From an uncultured Erythrobacter sp. (lineage in GTDB: Bacteria > Pseudomonadota > Alphaproteobacteria > Sphingomonadales > Sphingomonadaceae), in NCBI RefSeq assembly GCF_947492365.1, contig NZ_CANLMB010000001.1:372001-436000 (forward strand): a stretch of 64,000 nt of DNA, given 5' to 3'. A program made the translations under genes and the position numbers. Positions 25,234 through 33,381 of this stretch are shown in pieces (position 1 is the stretch's first letter; each line of letters starts with the position of its first letter). The notes below the pieces were generated by a model, which searched no databases, was not told the origin of the DNA, and was given only the letters and a program-made list of their open reading frames with translations.

Positions 25234-26670
25234 ATGAGCACGAATCCAACTGAGAGCGCCGCGCCTTCGAATGCGGCCCCCGCAAGGTCACGCAAACCGG
25301 CACTGCCGAAAAGCGACGTTTCCTCCGGCGTCGGCCTGGCCGGTTTGCTGGGCCTGTTCGCGTGGATAATGTTCTGCCGCGCCTTTCCCGAGATTGCGCT
25401 GTGGCTGGGGCTGGAGGGCAATTTTACCGTCCTGTCAGGCCCGCATGCCGCGCTCACCGCGATGGTGTTTACCGCGGGGCCGATGGCGGTCTGGTCGGTG
25501 CTGGTGGACCGCGTGCATCTGCGTCCTTCGACCGGGCTCGACTGGAACCTAAAGCGCAGCATGGACGAGGTTATGCCGGTTTCGACCGTCAAGATTCTCG
25601 GCCTGTGGGCGACATGGGCGATTATCGCCGGGCTTTACTGCATTTGCCGCTGGTATTGGGACGGGCAATATCTGTTTGCGATGAAAATACTGGGATTCGC
25701 GCTGGTGCCGATGGTGGTGCTTTCGGTGCCCTATATCATCTGGCTCGACCGCCATATGACCGAGCCGCGAGACAGCACCTGGCATTTTGGCGCGATGCTG
25801 CTGGGACGCGGCGAGTGGGACACTGACGCGATCAAGAAGCACTGGCGCGCATGGATCATCAAGGCGTTTTTCGGCGCATTCATGATCTCGATCCTGCCGC
25901 CCGGCTTTGCCTATGTGGTTGAGAGTGATCCGGGCTCGATCATCAGCAATCCGGTCGCGCTGGGCATGCTGCTAATCACCTTGCTGTTCGTGATCGATGT
26001 GCAGATCGGGACCGTCGGCTATCTCTTCACCCTGCGCCCGCTTGATGCGCATATCCGTTCGGGCAATCCCTTTGTCGCGGGCTGGCTGGCGGCGCTGCTT
26101 TGCTATCCGCCCTTTGTCTGGGGGATTATCGGCAATAACGGCCAGATCCTTTCCTATGAGCAAAAGGTGCTGAGCTGGGGCGACTGGATGGCGGGTAACA
26201 CCGCATTGCTGTGGGGCTGGGCCGCGTGGCTGGTGTTCCTCACCGGTATCTATGCCTGGGCGACAGTGGTGTTCGGCATCCGCTTCTCCAACCTCACCTA
26301 TCGCGGCGTGCTGACCAACGGTCCGTATCGCTTCACCCGCCATCCGGCCTATCTGTCAAAGAACCTGTTCTGGTGGTGTTCGGTCATGCCGTTTCTCGTC
26401 ATCAGCGGATCGCCGGTTGACGCCATTCGCAACACTTTCTTCCTGCTTGTCGTCAACGCGATCTATTACTGGCGCGCGCGGACAGAGGAAGCGCATCTGC
26501 TCGCTGAAGATCCCAAATACCGCGAATATTACGACTGGATGGAAGAGCACGGCCTTATCACCGCGCCGCTAGCCAAGATCAGGCGGCGCCTGTTCGCGCG
26601 CTTTTCGGGGCAGGGCAGACAGGTTGAAACGGTCTCGGGCGTTGATCCGGCCCGTGAACCGGCGGAATAG
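25234..26670 (+). CDS. Isoprenylcysteine carboxyl methyltransferase-like membrane protein
   Basis: A 478-residue polytopic membrane protein with about ten hydrophobic segments. The C-terminal part contains GPYRFTRHPAYLSKN followed by EEAHLLAEDPKYREYYD, the conserved core of ICMT/PEMT-like methyltransferases that binds SAM. The N-terminal two-thirds is an extra multi-helix region of unknown role. Substrate unknown; a lipid or membrane-bound small molecule is likely. It starts at ATG 25234 after a 114-bp gap that has no other visible feature. Confidence 0.75.
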   Translation: MSTNPTESAAPSNAAPARSRKPALPKSDVSSGVGLAGLLGLFAWIMFCRAFPEIALWLGLEGNFTVLSGPHAALTAMVFTAGPMAVWSVLVDRVHLRPSTGLDWNLKRSMDEVMPVSTVKILGLWATWAIIAGLYCICRWYWDGQYLFAMKILGFALVPMVVLSVPYIIWLDRHMTEPRDSTWHFGAMLLGRGEWDTDAIKKHWRAWIIKAFFGAFMISILPPGFAYVVESDPGSIISNPVALGMLLITLLFVIDVQIGTVGYLFTLRPLDAHIRSGNPFVAGWLAALLCYPPFVWGIIGNNGQILSYEQKVLSWGDWMAGNTALLWGWAAWLVFLTGIYAWATVVFGIRFSNLTYRGVLTNGPYRFTRHPAYLSKNLFWWCSVMPFLVISGSPVDAIRNTFFLLVVNAIYYWRARTEEAHLLAEDPKYREYYDWMEEHGLITAPLAKIRRRLFARFSGQGRQVETVSGVDPAREPAE

Positions 26671-26676
26671 CAACGC

Positions 26677-26976
26677 TCAGATATAGAACCCGTCATCGGT
26701 TTCATGCGCAGTGAGGTTGCGCTCCGACATGGCGAGCGCGGAGACCTGCGCGCGCCATTCGGCAATATGGGCGGTGCGAAGATGCGCTTCGAGAGCGGCA
26801 CGGTCGCGCCATTTCTCGCTGACCCTCACAAGTCCTTCGTCCAGCACGTCGAAGCCGTAAGCGTATTCGATGCAGCCTTCCTCGGCGCGGCTGGCGGAGA
26901 TCATCGCCTCCATTGCAGGGCGCACGACCTCGATCATGCTGGGCGGGATACGGAACGATCCGACAACGACGATCAT
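26677..26976 (-). CDS. Antibiotic biosynthesis monooxygenase (ABM) domain protein, copy 1
   Basis: A 99-residue single ABM (dimeric alpha/beta barrel) protein. SRAEEGCIEYAYGFDVLDEGLVRVSEKWRD is the family core, with the W of EKW conserved. Relatives such as YgiN are quinol monooxygenases; others have no proven activity. It is followed upstream on the same strand by a paralogue (17 nt apart), evidently a tandem duplication. Confidence 0.85.
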   Translation of the reverse strand: MIVVVGSFRIPPSMIEVVRPAMEAMISASRAEEGCIEYAYGFDVLDEGLVRVSEKWRDRAALEAHLRTAHIAEWRAQVSALAMSERNLTAHETDDGFYI

Positions 26977-26992
26977 GGCTTGTGCGCTCCTC

Positions 26993-27295
26993 TTACATCA
27001 CCGGGGAGCCGTCATCGGCCTGGAACTTGGCCAGCTCGGTGATCTGGACGTCGAGCGAGCCGAGCGCCTGCTGGAACGCGGCCATATGCGGGGTCTGGAA
27101 ATGGAAGGTGAGCGCGTCGCTATCGACCCACTTCTCGACAATGATGAGCTTGTTCGGATCAAGCACGTCGACGGCGTAGGCATAGCTGACGCAGCCTTCC
27201 TCGGCGCGTGAAGCCTCCACCATAGTCGCCATCGCATCGCGCGCGGCGTCGAGTGCGCCTTCGCCCAGTTTGGCTTCGGCCAGCACTATCAGCAT
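26993..27295 (-). CDS. Antibiotic biosynthesis monooxygenase (ABM) domain protein, copy 2
   Basis: A 100-residue ABM protein sharing the block SRAEEGC-x-YAY-x-x-DVLD and EKW with the neighbouring copy, but otherwise diverged (roughly 40 percent by eye). The two genes lie in the same orientation just after gshA, 22 bp from its stop, so a gshA-ABM-ABM transcript is plausible. Function probably in oxidative or quinone metabolism; inference only. Confidence 0.85.
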   Translation of the reverse strand: MLIVLAEAKLGEGALDAARDAMATMVEASRAEEGCVSYAYAVDVLDPNKLIIVEKWVDSDALTFHFQTPHMAAFQQALGSLDVQITELAKFQADDGSPVM

Positions 27296-27317
27296 TGCTT
27301 CTCTCCCCTAAGGTGGA

Positions 27318-28703
27318 TCAGAACGAGTATTTGTAAACCTGCGAAACGTCGCCGTTCCACTCGCCGTGATAGGCATCGAGCAGGCGCTGCGCGGGAACCT
27401 TGCCGCTTTTGACGATCTCGTCCAGCGTTTCGAGATAGCCGGTTTCATTGTCGCCGCTCATATTGAGCCGCGCTCGGGCCGACAGGCCGGAATGCGCGAT
27501 AGCCAGCGCCTCGCGCCCCAGATCCTGCATCGTCCCCTTGCCGCCCGGCAGAGGTGCGTCGAGTGCGAGCTTGGGCGCGTCATTGCGCAGTTGCTCGCGC
27601 TCTTCCATCGACCAGTCCTTGACCAGATCCCACGCGGCGTCGAGCGCGCCTTGGTCATAGAGCAGGCCGACCCAGAAGGCGGGGAGGGCGCAAATGCGGC
27701 TCCACGGCCCGCCATCGGCGCCGCGCATTTCGAGGAAGCTCTTGAGGCGCACTTCGGGAAAGGCGGTGGAGAGGTGATCCCACCAATCACTCGCCGTCGG
27801 GCGTTCGCCGGGCAGGACGGACAATTTGCCCGCCATAAAGTCGCGGAAGCTCAGCCCCGCCGCGTCGATATATTTGCCGTCGCGGAAGACGAAATACATC
27901 GGCACGTCGAGCATATATTCGGCCCAGCGCTCATAGCCAAAACCGTCCTGAAACACGAAGGGCAGCATGCCGGTGCGGTGCGGATCGGTGTCTGACCAGA
28001 TGTGGCTGCGGTAAGAGAGGTATCCGTTGGGCTTGCCCTCGGTGAAGGGCGAATTGGCGAAAAGCGCGGTGGCGAGCGGTTGCAGCGCCAGCCCGACGCG
28101 GAATTTCTGCGCCATGTCTGCCTCTGACGCATAGTCGAGATTGACCTGGATCGTGCAGGTGCGCAGCATCATGTCTAGGCCGAGGCTGCCGACCTTGGGC
28201 ATGTGCTCCATCATGATCTTGTAGCGACCCTTGGGCATCACAGGCAGCTCTGCACGGGTCTTGTCCGGCCACATGCCGAGGCCGAGATAGCCGACCCCGC
28301 AGCGCTCTCCGATGGCCTTTACCTGTTCAAGATGCCGCCCCGTTTCCGCGCACGTTTCGTGCAGGTTTTCCAGCGGTGCGCCTGAAAGTTCGAGTTGGCC
28401 CGCGGGCTCCAGGCTGACCGCGCCATCCTTGCCCTTCAATGCGATGACATTGCCGTTTTCCTCGACCGGCTCCCACCCGAACTCGGTGAGTTCTGACAGC
28501 AGGTCGCGGATGCCGCATTTCTCGTCATAGGACGGCGCGCGGCGGTTCCCGTTCTCATCGGCGCGCTTGTAGACGAGCTTTTCGTGCTCGGTCCCGATGC
28601 GCCAGTCGGATTTGGGCTTCTCGCCCGCGCGCATCGGTTCGATCAGCTGGTCGAGCGATTCAAGGATGGGCTCGTCGGCGCTGGAAGCTTCTCTGGTGCT
28701 CAT
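27318..28703 (-). CDS. gshA: Glutamate-cysteine ligase (plant/alphaproteobacterial type)
   Basis: A 461-residue GCS2-family enzyme of the alphaproteobacterial/plant class: IGTEHEK near residue 41, LEPAGQLELSGAP (substrate and Mg binding), MLRTCTIQVNLDY, and FLEMRGADGGPW. It catalyses the first step of glutathione synthesis, joining glutamate and cysteine. The start at ATG 28703 gives the usual N-terminus; the longer frame to 28745 is unlikely. Confidence 0.93.
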   Translation of the reverse strand: MSTREASSADEPILESLDQLIEPMRAGEKPKSDWRIGTEHEKLVYKRADENGNRRAPSYDEKCGIRDLLSELTEFGWEPVEENGNVIALKGKDGAVSLEPAGQLELSGAPLENLHETCAETGRHLEQVKAIGERCGVGYLGLGMWPDKTRAELPVMPKGRYKIMMEHMPKVGSLGLDMMLRTCTIQVNLDYASEADMAQKFRVGLALQPLATALFANSPFTEGKPNGYLSYRSHIWSDTDPHRTGMLPFVFQDGFGYERWAEYMLDVPMYFVFRDGKYIDAAGLSFRDFMAGKLSVLPGERPTASDWWDHLSTAFPEVRLKSFLEMRGADGGPWSRICALPAFWVGLLYDQGALDAAWDLVKDWSMEEREQLRNDAPKLALDAPLPGGKGTMQDLGREALAIAHSGLSARARLNMSGDNETGYLETLDEIVKSGKVPAQRLLDAYHGEWNGDVSQVYKYSF

Positions 28704-28766
28704 GCCGGTTGCTCTAGGAAACCGATTCCCCCGTGGGAAGCGCAAAATGCGTTTGTGCGCGCGAAG

Positions 28767-29573
28767 TCATCCTTCGCCGGGCTCCAAATCCTCGGCCATT
28801 GCTTCCTCGTCATCCAGCCAGTCGCCCGCTTCCGCCATCCATACCGATAGCGCAGCGATGGCGGCGGTTTCGCCGCGCAGGATGCGGGGGCCGAGCGAGA
28901 TTGCGCGGGCCTGGGGGTGAGCGCGGATCGCGGCGCGTTCGGCATCGTCAAAGCCGCCTTCGGGACCGATCAGGATCGCTGCGGAGCCTTCGCTATAGAC
29001 GAATGCATCAGCAGCCGGATCGCCGCCGTCTTCATCTGCGAAGAACAAGGTGCGCTCCTCAGGCCAGTCGCGCAGCAGCGCATCGAGCTTGGCCGGTTCG
29101 GTGACTTCGGGCAGCGCAGTGCGCGCGCATTGCTCGGCGGCTTCGATGGTGATGGTGCGTGCGCGCTCCAGATTGAGCTTGTCCGCAACGCAGCGCCTTG
29201 TGAGCACCGGCTGAATCCGCGCCGCACCCAGCTCGGTCGCTTTTTCCAGCACGAAGTCAAAACGGTCTTTCTTGAGAAGCGCGGGGCAGAGCCACAGATC
29301 GGGCACGTCTTCGCGGGGGCGCAGCTGCTCGGCCACTTCCAACTCGACCGAGCGCTTGCCCGCCTCGACCACCCGGCTCGCCCATTCGCCGGTGGCGTTG
29401 TCGCACAGGATCACCGCATCGCCTGCCGCCGCGCGCATGACGCGGGAGAGGTAGTGCGCGGCGTTGCCTTCGATTGAGACATGCGCGCCGGTTTCGAGCC
29501 GCTGCTCGACAAACAGGCGCGGTGCGCTTTTCGGCGGCCATGCCGGGGTTCGGGGGGAGGGTGTTTCAGCCAT
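28767..29573 (-). CDS. rsmE: 16S rRNA (uracil-1498-N3)-methyltransferase
   Basis: A 268-residue SPOUT methyltransferase. The N-terminal PUA-like domain (HYLSRVMRAAAGD) is followed by the trefoil-knot SAM site IGPEGGFDDAERAA and SLGPRILRGETA. RsmE methylates U1498 of 16S rRNA. It lies upstream of gshA on the same strand with a 63-bp gap, an arrangement seen in other sphingomonads. Confidence 0.93.
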   Translation of the reverse strand: MAETPSPRTPAWPPKSAPRLFVEQRLETGAHVSIEGNAAHYLSRVMRAAAGDAVILCDNATGEWASRVVEAGKRSVELEVAEQLRPREDVPDLWLCPALLKKDRFDFVLEKATELGAARIQPVLTRRCVADKLNLERARTITIEAAEQCARTALPEVTEPAKLDALLRDWPEERTLFFADEDGGDPAADAFVYSEGSAAILIGPEGGFDDAERAAIRAHPQARAISLGPRILRGETAAIAALSVWMAEAGDWLDDEEAMAEDLEPGEG

Positions 29574-29612
29574 GGCTTTCCCCTAGGCGCGCACGGCGCT
29601 AGGGAGCAAGTC

Positions 29613-30008
29613 ATGACCGCTCATACGGCCCGCAACTTTGCGCAATTCTACATCGCGCTCGTCTTTTTGGGACTGGGCGGCTGGGCGCTGTTCTTTCCCG
29701 GTCATGTGATTGATGTCGCCGTGACCGAAGCTTTCCGCGAGAACACCTTCCTGATGCGCTTCACCATGGCGTGTTTCGGGGCGCAGGCGGTGCTGTTCGG
29801 GATCATGGCGCTGGCGGTGCGGTGGAGCGCGCACGGCTTTCTGGTCTTCGCGGCCGCGCTGCTGCCGTTCTTCTGGTTCAATTACCATTTCCACTATGTA
29901 GAGCCGGTGCTGACCTCGATCGGGATGCTCGACTTTGCCGGAAACCTGACAATGTTGATAGCGGCGGTGATTGGCTGGCGGGCAGCGCTAGCTGAGGTTC
30001 AAGCGTGA
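29613..30008 (+). CDS. Small four-helix membrane protein of unknown function
   Basis: A 131-residue protein with about four transmembrane segments (about 12-32, 50-72, 75-95, 106-126) and a conserved-looking FWFNYHFHYVEP loop rich in aromatic residues and histidines. ATG 29613 follows GGGAGCAAG. Its stop overlaps the GTG start of ubiA (GTGA), so it is coupled to ubiquinone synthesis, but I do not recognise the family. Confidence 0.75.
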   Translation: MTAHTARNFAQFYIALVFLGLGGWALFFPGHVIDVAVTEAFRENTFLMRFTMACFGAQAVLFGIMALAVRWSAHGFLVFAAALLPFFWFNYHFHYVEPVLTSIGMLDFAGNLTMLIAAVIGWRAALAEVQA

Positions 30009-30916
30009 GCGAAGAGATCGTCCCCGACACAGAGCATCGCGGGCTGATCGCGCGTCTGCCGCAGCTCCCCCGCGACCTTGCGCAATTGGCGCGGTTTGAC
30101 CGGCCTATCGGCTGGTGGCTGCTGTTCTGGCCCTGCGTTTTCGGCGTCTGGCTCGCCGGAGCGGGGCCGCAATTTGCGCTGCTCGGCTGGTTGCTGCTCG
30201 GATCGATTGCGATGCGCGGTGCGGGCTGCATTTTCAACGATATTGTCGACGCCGATCTCGACAAGCAAGTCGCGCGCACGGCAGTTCGCCCGGTTGCCAG
30301 CGGAAGGGTGAGCAAGAAACTCGCGTGGGGCTGGCTCATCGCGCTCAGTCTGGTGGGTCTGCTGGTGCTGCTCCAACTTCGGATCGAAGCGCAATTGATC
30401 GCGCTGGCGAGCCTCGCTTTGGTGGCGGCCTATCCGTTTATGAAGCGCATCACGTGGTGGCCGCAGGCGTGGCTGGGCATGGTCTTCACATGGGGGCTGC
30501 TCGTCGGCTGGAGCGAGCTTCGCTGGGACAATTGGGACGCGCTTGCGGCGATCTATGCGGGCTGCATCGCTTGGGTGATCGGCTTCGACACGATCTACGC
30601 TCTGCAAGACCGCGAGGATGATGCGCTGGTCGGGATCAAGTCCTCGGCGCTGCGCATGGGGGGCAAGGTCCATGCTGGGATCGCCGCGTTTTATGCGGCG
30701 GCAATTGCGCTGTGGAGCCTCGGCATCTGGCTCTACCGGCCCGATATCTTCGCGGTTCTGACATTGCTGCCGGTGGCGCTGCATCTGGTGTGGCAGGTGG
30801 CAACGCTTGATCCTGCCGATCCCGACAATCCGCTTGAACGCTTCCGTTCCAATCGCTGGGCGGGCGCGCTGATGGCGGCTGCGTGTTTCATCGTCGGGAA
30901 TGCGGGCGCGGGCTGA
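30005..30916 (+). CDS. ubiA: 4-hydroxybenzoate polyprenyltransferase
   Basis: A 303-residue membrane prenyltransferase. Both metal/diphosphate motifs are present: FNDIVDADLDKQVART (first Asp-rich motif) and DTIYALQDREDDALVG (second). RPIGWWLLFWPC is the UbiA N-terminal signature. It prenylates 4-hydroxybenzoate in ubiquinone synthesis. The start is GTG 30005, overlapping the upstream stop; the stop overlaps the next ATG. Confidence 0.93.
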   Translation: MSEEIVPDTEHRGLIARLPQLPRDLAQLARFDRPIGWWLLFWPCVFGVWLAGAGPQFALLGWLLLGSIAMRGAGCIFNDIVDADLDKQVARTAVRPVASGRVSKKLAWGWLIALSLVGLLVLLQLRIEAQLIALASLALVAAYPFMKRITWWPQAWLGMVFTWGLLVGWSELRWDNWDALAAIYAGCIAWVIGFDTIYALQDREDDALVGIKSSALRMGGKVHAGIAAFYAAAIALWSLGIWLYRPDIFAVLTLLPVALHLVWQVATLDPADPDNPLERFRSNRWAGALMAAACFIVGNAGAG

Positions 30917-31572
30917 TGTGCAACCTCTACCGCATGACCAAGAACAAGGACGAGGTCGCGCGCCTGTTTGACGCAGATGACGCATCGGGCGGCGCTAATT
31001 TCGGCGAGGAGGTCTATCCCGGCTATCCCGGACTGGTCGTTGCAGAAGGTGCGGTGAAGCAGATGAGCTGGGGTTTCCCGCTGGTGATGAAGGGCAAGAA
31101 CGGCCAGCCGCTAAAGCCCAAGCCGGTCAACAATGCGCGCACGGACAAGCTCGACAGTTTCTTTTGGCGGCATTCGTTTGAGGAGCGCCGCTGCCTGATC
31201 CCGCTCACCGCATGGGCCGAGGCGCAAGGGGCGAAGGGGGCGAAGACCCGCACATGGCTCTCGCTTCCCGGGCTTTCGCTGCCAGACGCGGAACTGTTCG
31301 CCTGCGCAGGCGTATGGCGGCAGTCGGATGAGTGGGGCGCGGTCTATTCGATGGTGATGACCGAGAGCGCCGGATCGGCTGCGGAACCAGTCCACAGCCG
31401 GATGCCGGTGCTGCTTCGGCCGGAGGATTATCGCGGCTGGGTGTCCGGCTCACCCGAGGAGGCCAAGGCCCTGTGCAAGGCGTGGAGCGGCGAGCTTAAT
31501 ATCGAGCGCACCGACCAGCCATGGACGCGGTCTGCATCGAAGGGTGAGGCGGGCCAGACTAGCTTGCTCTGA
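30916..31572 (+). CDS. SRAP/YedK-type abasic-site DNA-protein crosslinking protein
   Basis: A 218-residue SOS-response-associated peptidase family protein (HMCES/YedK). Cys2 (MCNLYR) becomes the catalytic N-terminal residue that crosslinks to abasic DNA; VNNARTDKL and RRCLIPLTAWAEA are family motifs; HSRMPVLLRPEDY carries the conserved histidine. ATG 30916 shares its A with the ubiA stop (TGATG), and this start is required to expose Cys2. Confidence 0.9.
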   Translation: MCNLYRMTKNKDEVARLFDADDASGGANFGEEVYPGYPGLVVAEGAVKQMSWGFPLVMKGKNGQPLKPKPVNNARTDKLDSFFWRHSFEERRCLIPLTAWAEAQGAKGAKTRTWLSLPGLSLPDAELFACAGVWRQSDEWGAVYSMVMTESAGSAAEPVHSRMPVLLRPEDYRGWVSGSPEEAKALCKAWSGELNIERTDQPWTRSASKGEAGQTSLL

Positions 31573-31624
31573 TCCTTGTCGGACGGGCCGCGGAACAGCG
31601 GTTCGCGCAGGAGAGGCTCGTTCA

Positions 31625-32026
31625 TCACACATTCTCCGCATAGCTGACGATCTCGAACTCGATCCCGTCCCAGTCGAAGAAATAGAAGCGCTTGCCCGGA
31701 TAGTAATCGCCGTGGCTGAAGGTCTCCAAACCGGCGGCGATCACGGTCTTTTCGGCCGCATCGAGATCGTCGACCACTAACCCGAGATGGTTGAGCGGCT
31801 GGCCCTTCCTGTAGGCGAGGTCGCCGCCCTTCTTCAGGTCGTCATTGGTGTAAACCGCGATGTAATCGGTGCCGTGGCCGGGCACCCCGACATGGATCGT
31901 CTCTCCGCCCAGCTGCGAAGGCCCGCGCCAGCGTTCCTCCCAGCCGAGCAACTGTTTGAGCAATTCGGCGCTGCGGTCGGGGCGGGAAACGGTGAGATTG
32001 GCGTGTTCGAGTTTTCCTTTGGCCAT
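31625..32026 (-). CDS. VOC/glyoxalase-fold protein, predicted SoxR target
   Basis: A 133-residue vicinal-oxygen-chelate protein with two beta-alpha-beta-beta-beta halves: KLEHANLTVSRPDRS and PLNHLGLVVDDLD, ending FYFFDWDGIEFEIVSY with the distal glutamate. Metal-ligand positions (H in EHA, H in NHL, E in IEFE) are present. The reaction is unknown; relatives detoxify aldehydes, antibiotics or electrophiles. It is divergent from soxR and preceded by a SoxR-type promoter with a 19-bp spacer (32096-32126). Confidence 0.82.
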   Translation of the reverse strand: MAKGKLEHANLTVSRPDRSAELLKQLLGWEERWRGPSQLGGETIHVGVPGHGTDYIAVYTNDDLKKGGDLAYRKGQPLNHLGLVVDDLDAAEKTVIAAGLETFSHGDYYPGKRFYFFDWDGIEFEIVSYAENV

Positions 32027-32095
32027 GGTCTGGCACTCCTTCTTTCGAGGTTTCTCCGGCGACTTGCGGCTGGCCGCGAATCGCCTTGTGCCAGC

Positions 32096-32126
32096 ATCAT
32101 GCAACCTCAACCTAACTTGAGATCAA
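32096..32126 (-). promoter_or_regulatory. SoxR box within a 19-bp-spaced promoter of the VOC gene
   Basis: The dyad CCTCAA-CCTAAC-TTGAGA at 32105-32122 closely resembles the E. coli soxS operator (CCTCAAGTTAACTTGAGG). Read on the minus strand it lies between a -35 TTGATC (32126-32121) and a -10 CATGAT (32101-32096), separated by exactly 19 bp, the over-long spacer that MerR-family activators correct. The -10 lies about 70 bp before the VOC start. Confidence 0.75.
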
Positions 32127-32152
32127 GAGATTTCTTTGCTAAGCCGCATGCC

Positions 32153-32635
32153 ATGGCAAACACACGCACAATCCCGCACCCAATCTCGCATAGGGACCTC
32201 ATCCCTATCGGCGAAATGGCTCGGCGGACCGGGCTGTCGGTTTCGGCGATCCGATTTTACGAAGACAAGGGCCTGATCGAGCCGGTGCGCACCAGCGGGA
32301 ACCAGCGGCGCTTTCTGCGCTCTGACCTGCGGCGGGTGAGCTTCATCCTCATCGCGCAGCAGCTCGGCCTGACATTGGGCGAGATTGACGAGGAAATGGG
32401 CAAGCTTCCCCATGGCCGGACCCCCAATGCCCGCGACTGGCGCGCAATCAGCGCCTCGATCCGCGACCGGATCGAAGCGCGCATTGCCGAGCTGGAGCGG
32501 ATGCGCGACCGGCTGGATGGATGTATCGGCTGCGGGTGCCTGAGCCTGAAGACCTGCGCGATCTACAATCCCGATGACCGGCTGGCCGAGCAGGGCCCCG
32601 GACCGCGCGCAGTGCTGGGCGCAGTTTCGGGCTAA
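32153..32635 (+). CDS. soxR: Redox-sensitive transcriptional activator SoxR
   Basis: A 160-residue MerR-family protein. The helix-turn-helix (IGEMARRTGLSVSAIRFYEDKGLI, 19-42) is followed by a dimerisation helix and the [2Fe-2S] site C124-x2-C127-x-C129-x5-C135 (CIGCGCLSLKTC), identical in spacing to E. coli SoxR. It activates target promoters when the cluster is oxidised by redox-cycling compounds. A matching SoxR box lies 31 bp upstream, shared with the divergent VOC gene, so autoregulation is also possible. There is no soxS here, as expected outside enterics. Confidence 0.94.
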   Translation: MANTRTIPHPISHRDLIPIGEMARRTGLSVSAIRFYEDKGLIEPVRTSGNQRRFLRSDLRRVSFILIAQQLGLTLGEIDEEMGKLPHGRTPNARDWRAISASIRDRIEARIAELERMRDRLDGCIGCGCLSLKTCAIYNPDDRLAEQGPGPRAVLGAVSG

Positions 32636-33175
32636 CTAGCCCTCCGGCCCCAATTCCGGATCAAGATCGCGCGGGCGGGCCAGATGGATCAGCTTTGCAC
32701 AACGCGGGCGCAGTTCGGCCCAGCTGTCGATCTTGCATTCGAGCACCGCATAGGTCGCTGTCGGGAATTTGACGCAGGCCTCGTGGAACAGATCATTCTC
32801 GCGCGCGGGTGAAACCAGCTCCAGGATCACCTCCTGCAAGCCGGGATTGTGGCCCGACATCAGGATCGTGTTCGCCTCATCCTCTCCCGACCCTGCATGT
32901 TCCTGTGCGACCTCCATGATCGTCTCGAAACTCGCCAGATAGAGTTTTTGGTCATATATCGGCGTGAATTCGGGCAGGCCGCTTTCAAGCGTCTCTGTCA
33001 CGCGGATGGCAGGGCTGGCGATCAGCCGGTCCCACTTTATCCCATGTTCGCGGATATGATTGCCGATCAGCGCCGCACCGCGCCGCCCCCGGTCGTTCAA
33101 CCCGCGGTCGAAATCGCGTTTGGCCATATCGTCCCATTCGGACTTCGCATGGCGCAGGAGACCCAGAATCTTCAC
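32636..33175 (-). CDS. SixA-like histidine phosphatase
   Basis: A 179-residue histidine-phosphatase-superfamily protein starting at GTG 33175. The catalytic RHG-type motif is LRHAKSEW (R8, H9) and the second histidine is in SGHNPGLQE. The RHAKSxW variant is typical of the SixA group, which dephosphorylates histidine on HPt or PTS proteins. It ends back to back with soxR (the stop codons are adjacent). Confidence 0.88.
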   Translation of the reverse strand: MKILGLLRHAKSEWDDMAKRDFDRGLNDRGRRGAALIGNHIREHGIKWDRLIASPAIRVTETLESGLPEFTPIYDQKLYLASFETIMEVAQEHAGSGEDEANTILMSGHNPGLQEVILELVSPARENDLFHEACVKFPTATYAVLECKIDSWAELRPRCAKLIHLARPRDLDPELGPEG

Positions 33176-33261
33176 GGACGTTCGCTTTTCCCACCTGTCT
33201 GCGCGCAGGACTGCGGCGCAAGCGCCCCTTTTGGCATTTTCAGAGCCGCCTGAAAAGGAAT

Positions 33262-33340
33262 TGCGGCAGTCCCTCTAGCGCCAAACGGGCAGCCCGATTG
33301 GGGAACGCCGTCTGGGGAAGGCGCATGAGCGACTGCCGCA
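33262..33340. repeat. Nested inverted repeat between sixA and sterol desaturase genes
   Basis: TGCGGCAGTC (33262-33271) pairs perfectly with GACTGCCGCA (33331-33340). Inside it are GCGCC/GGCGC and a small CGGGC-A-GCCCG hairpin. The element sits in a 206-bp gap (33176-33381) that has no gene. It could be a terminator for the desaturase transcript, a structured RNA or a repeat element. Confidence 0.5.
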
Positions 33341-33381
33341 TAAGGCGGGCTGGAGAATTCGCCCGCGCTATTGGAGGGAGG

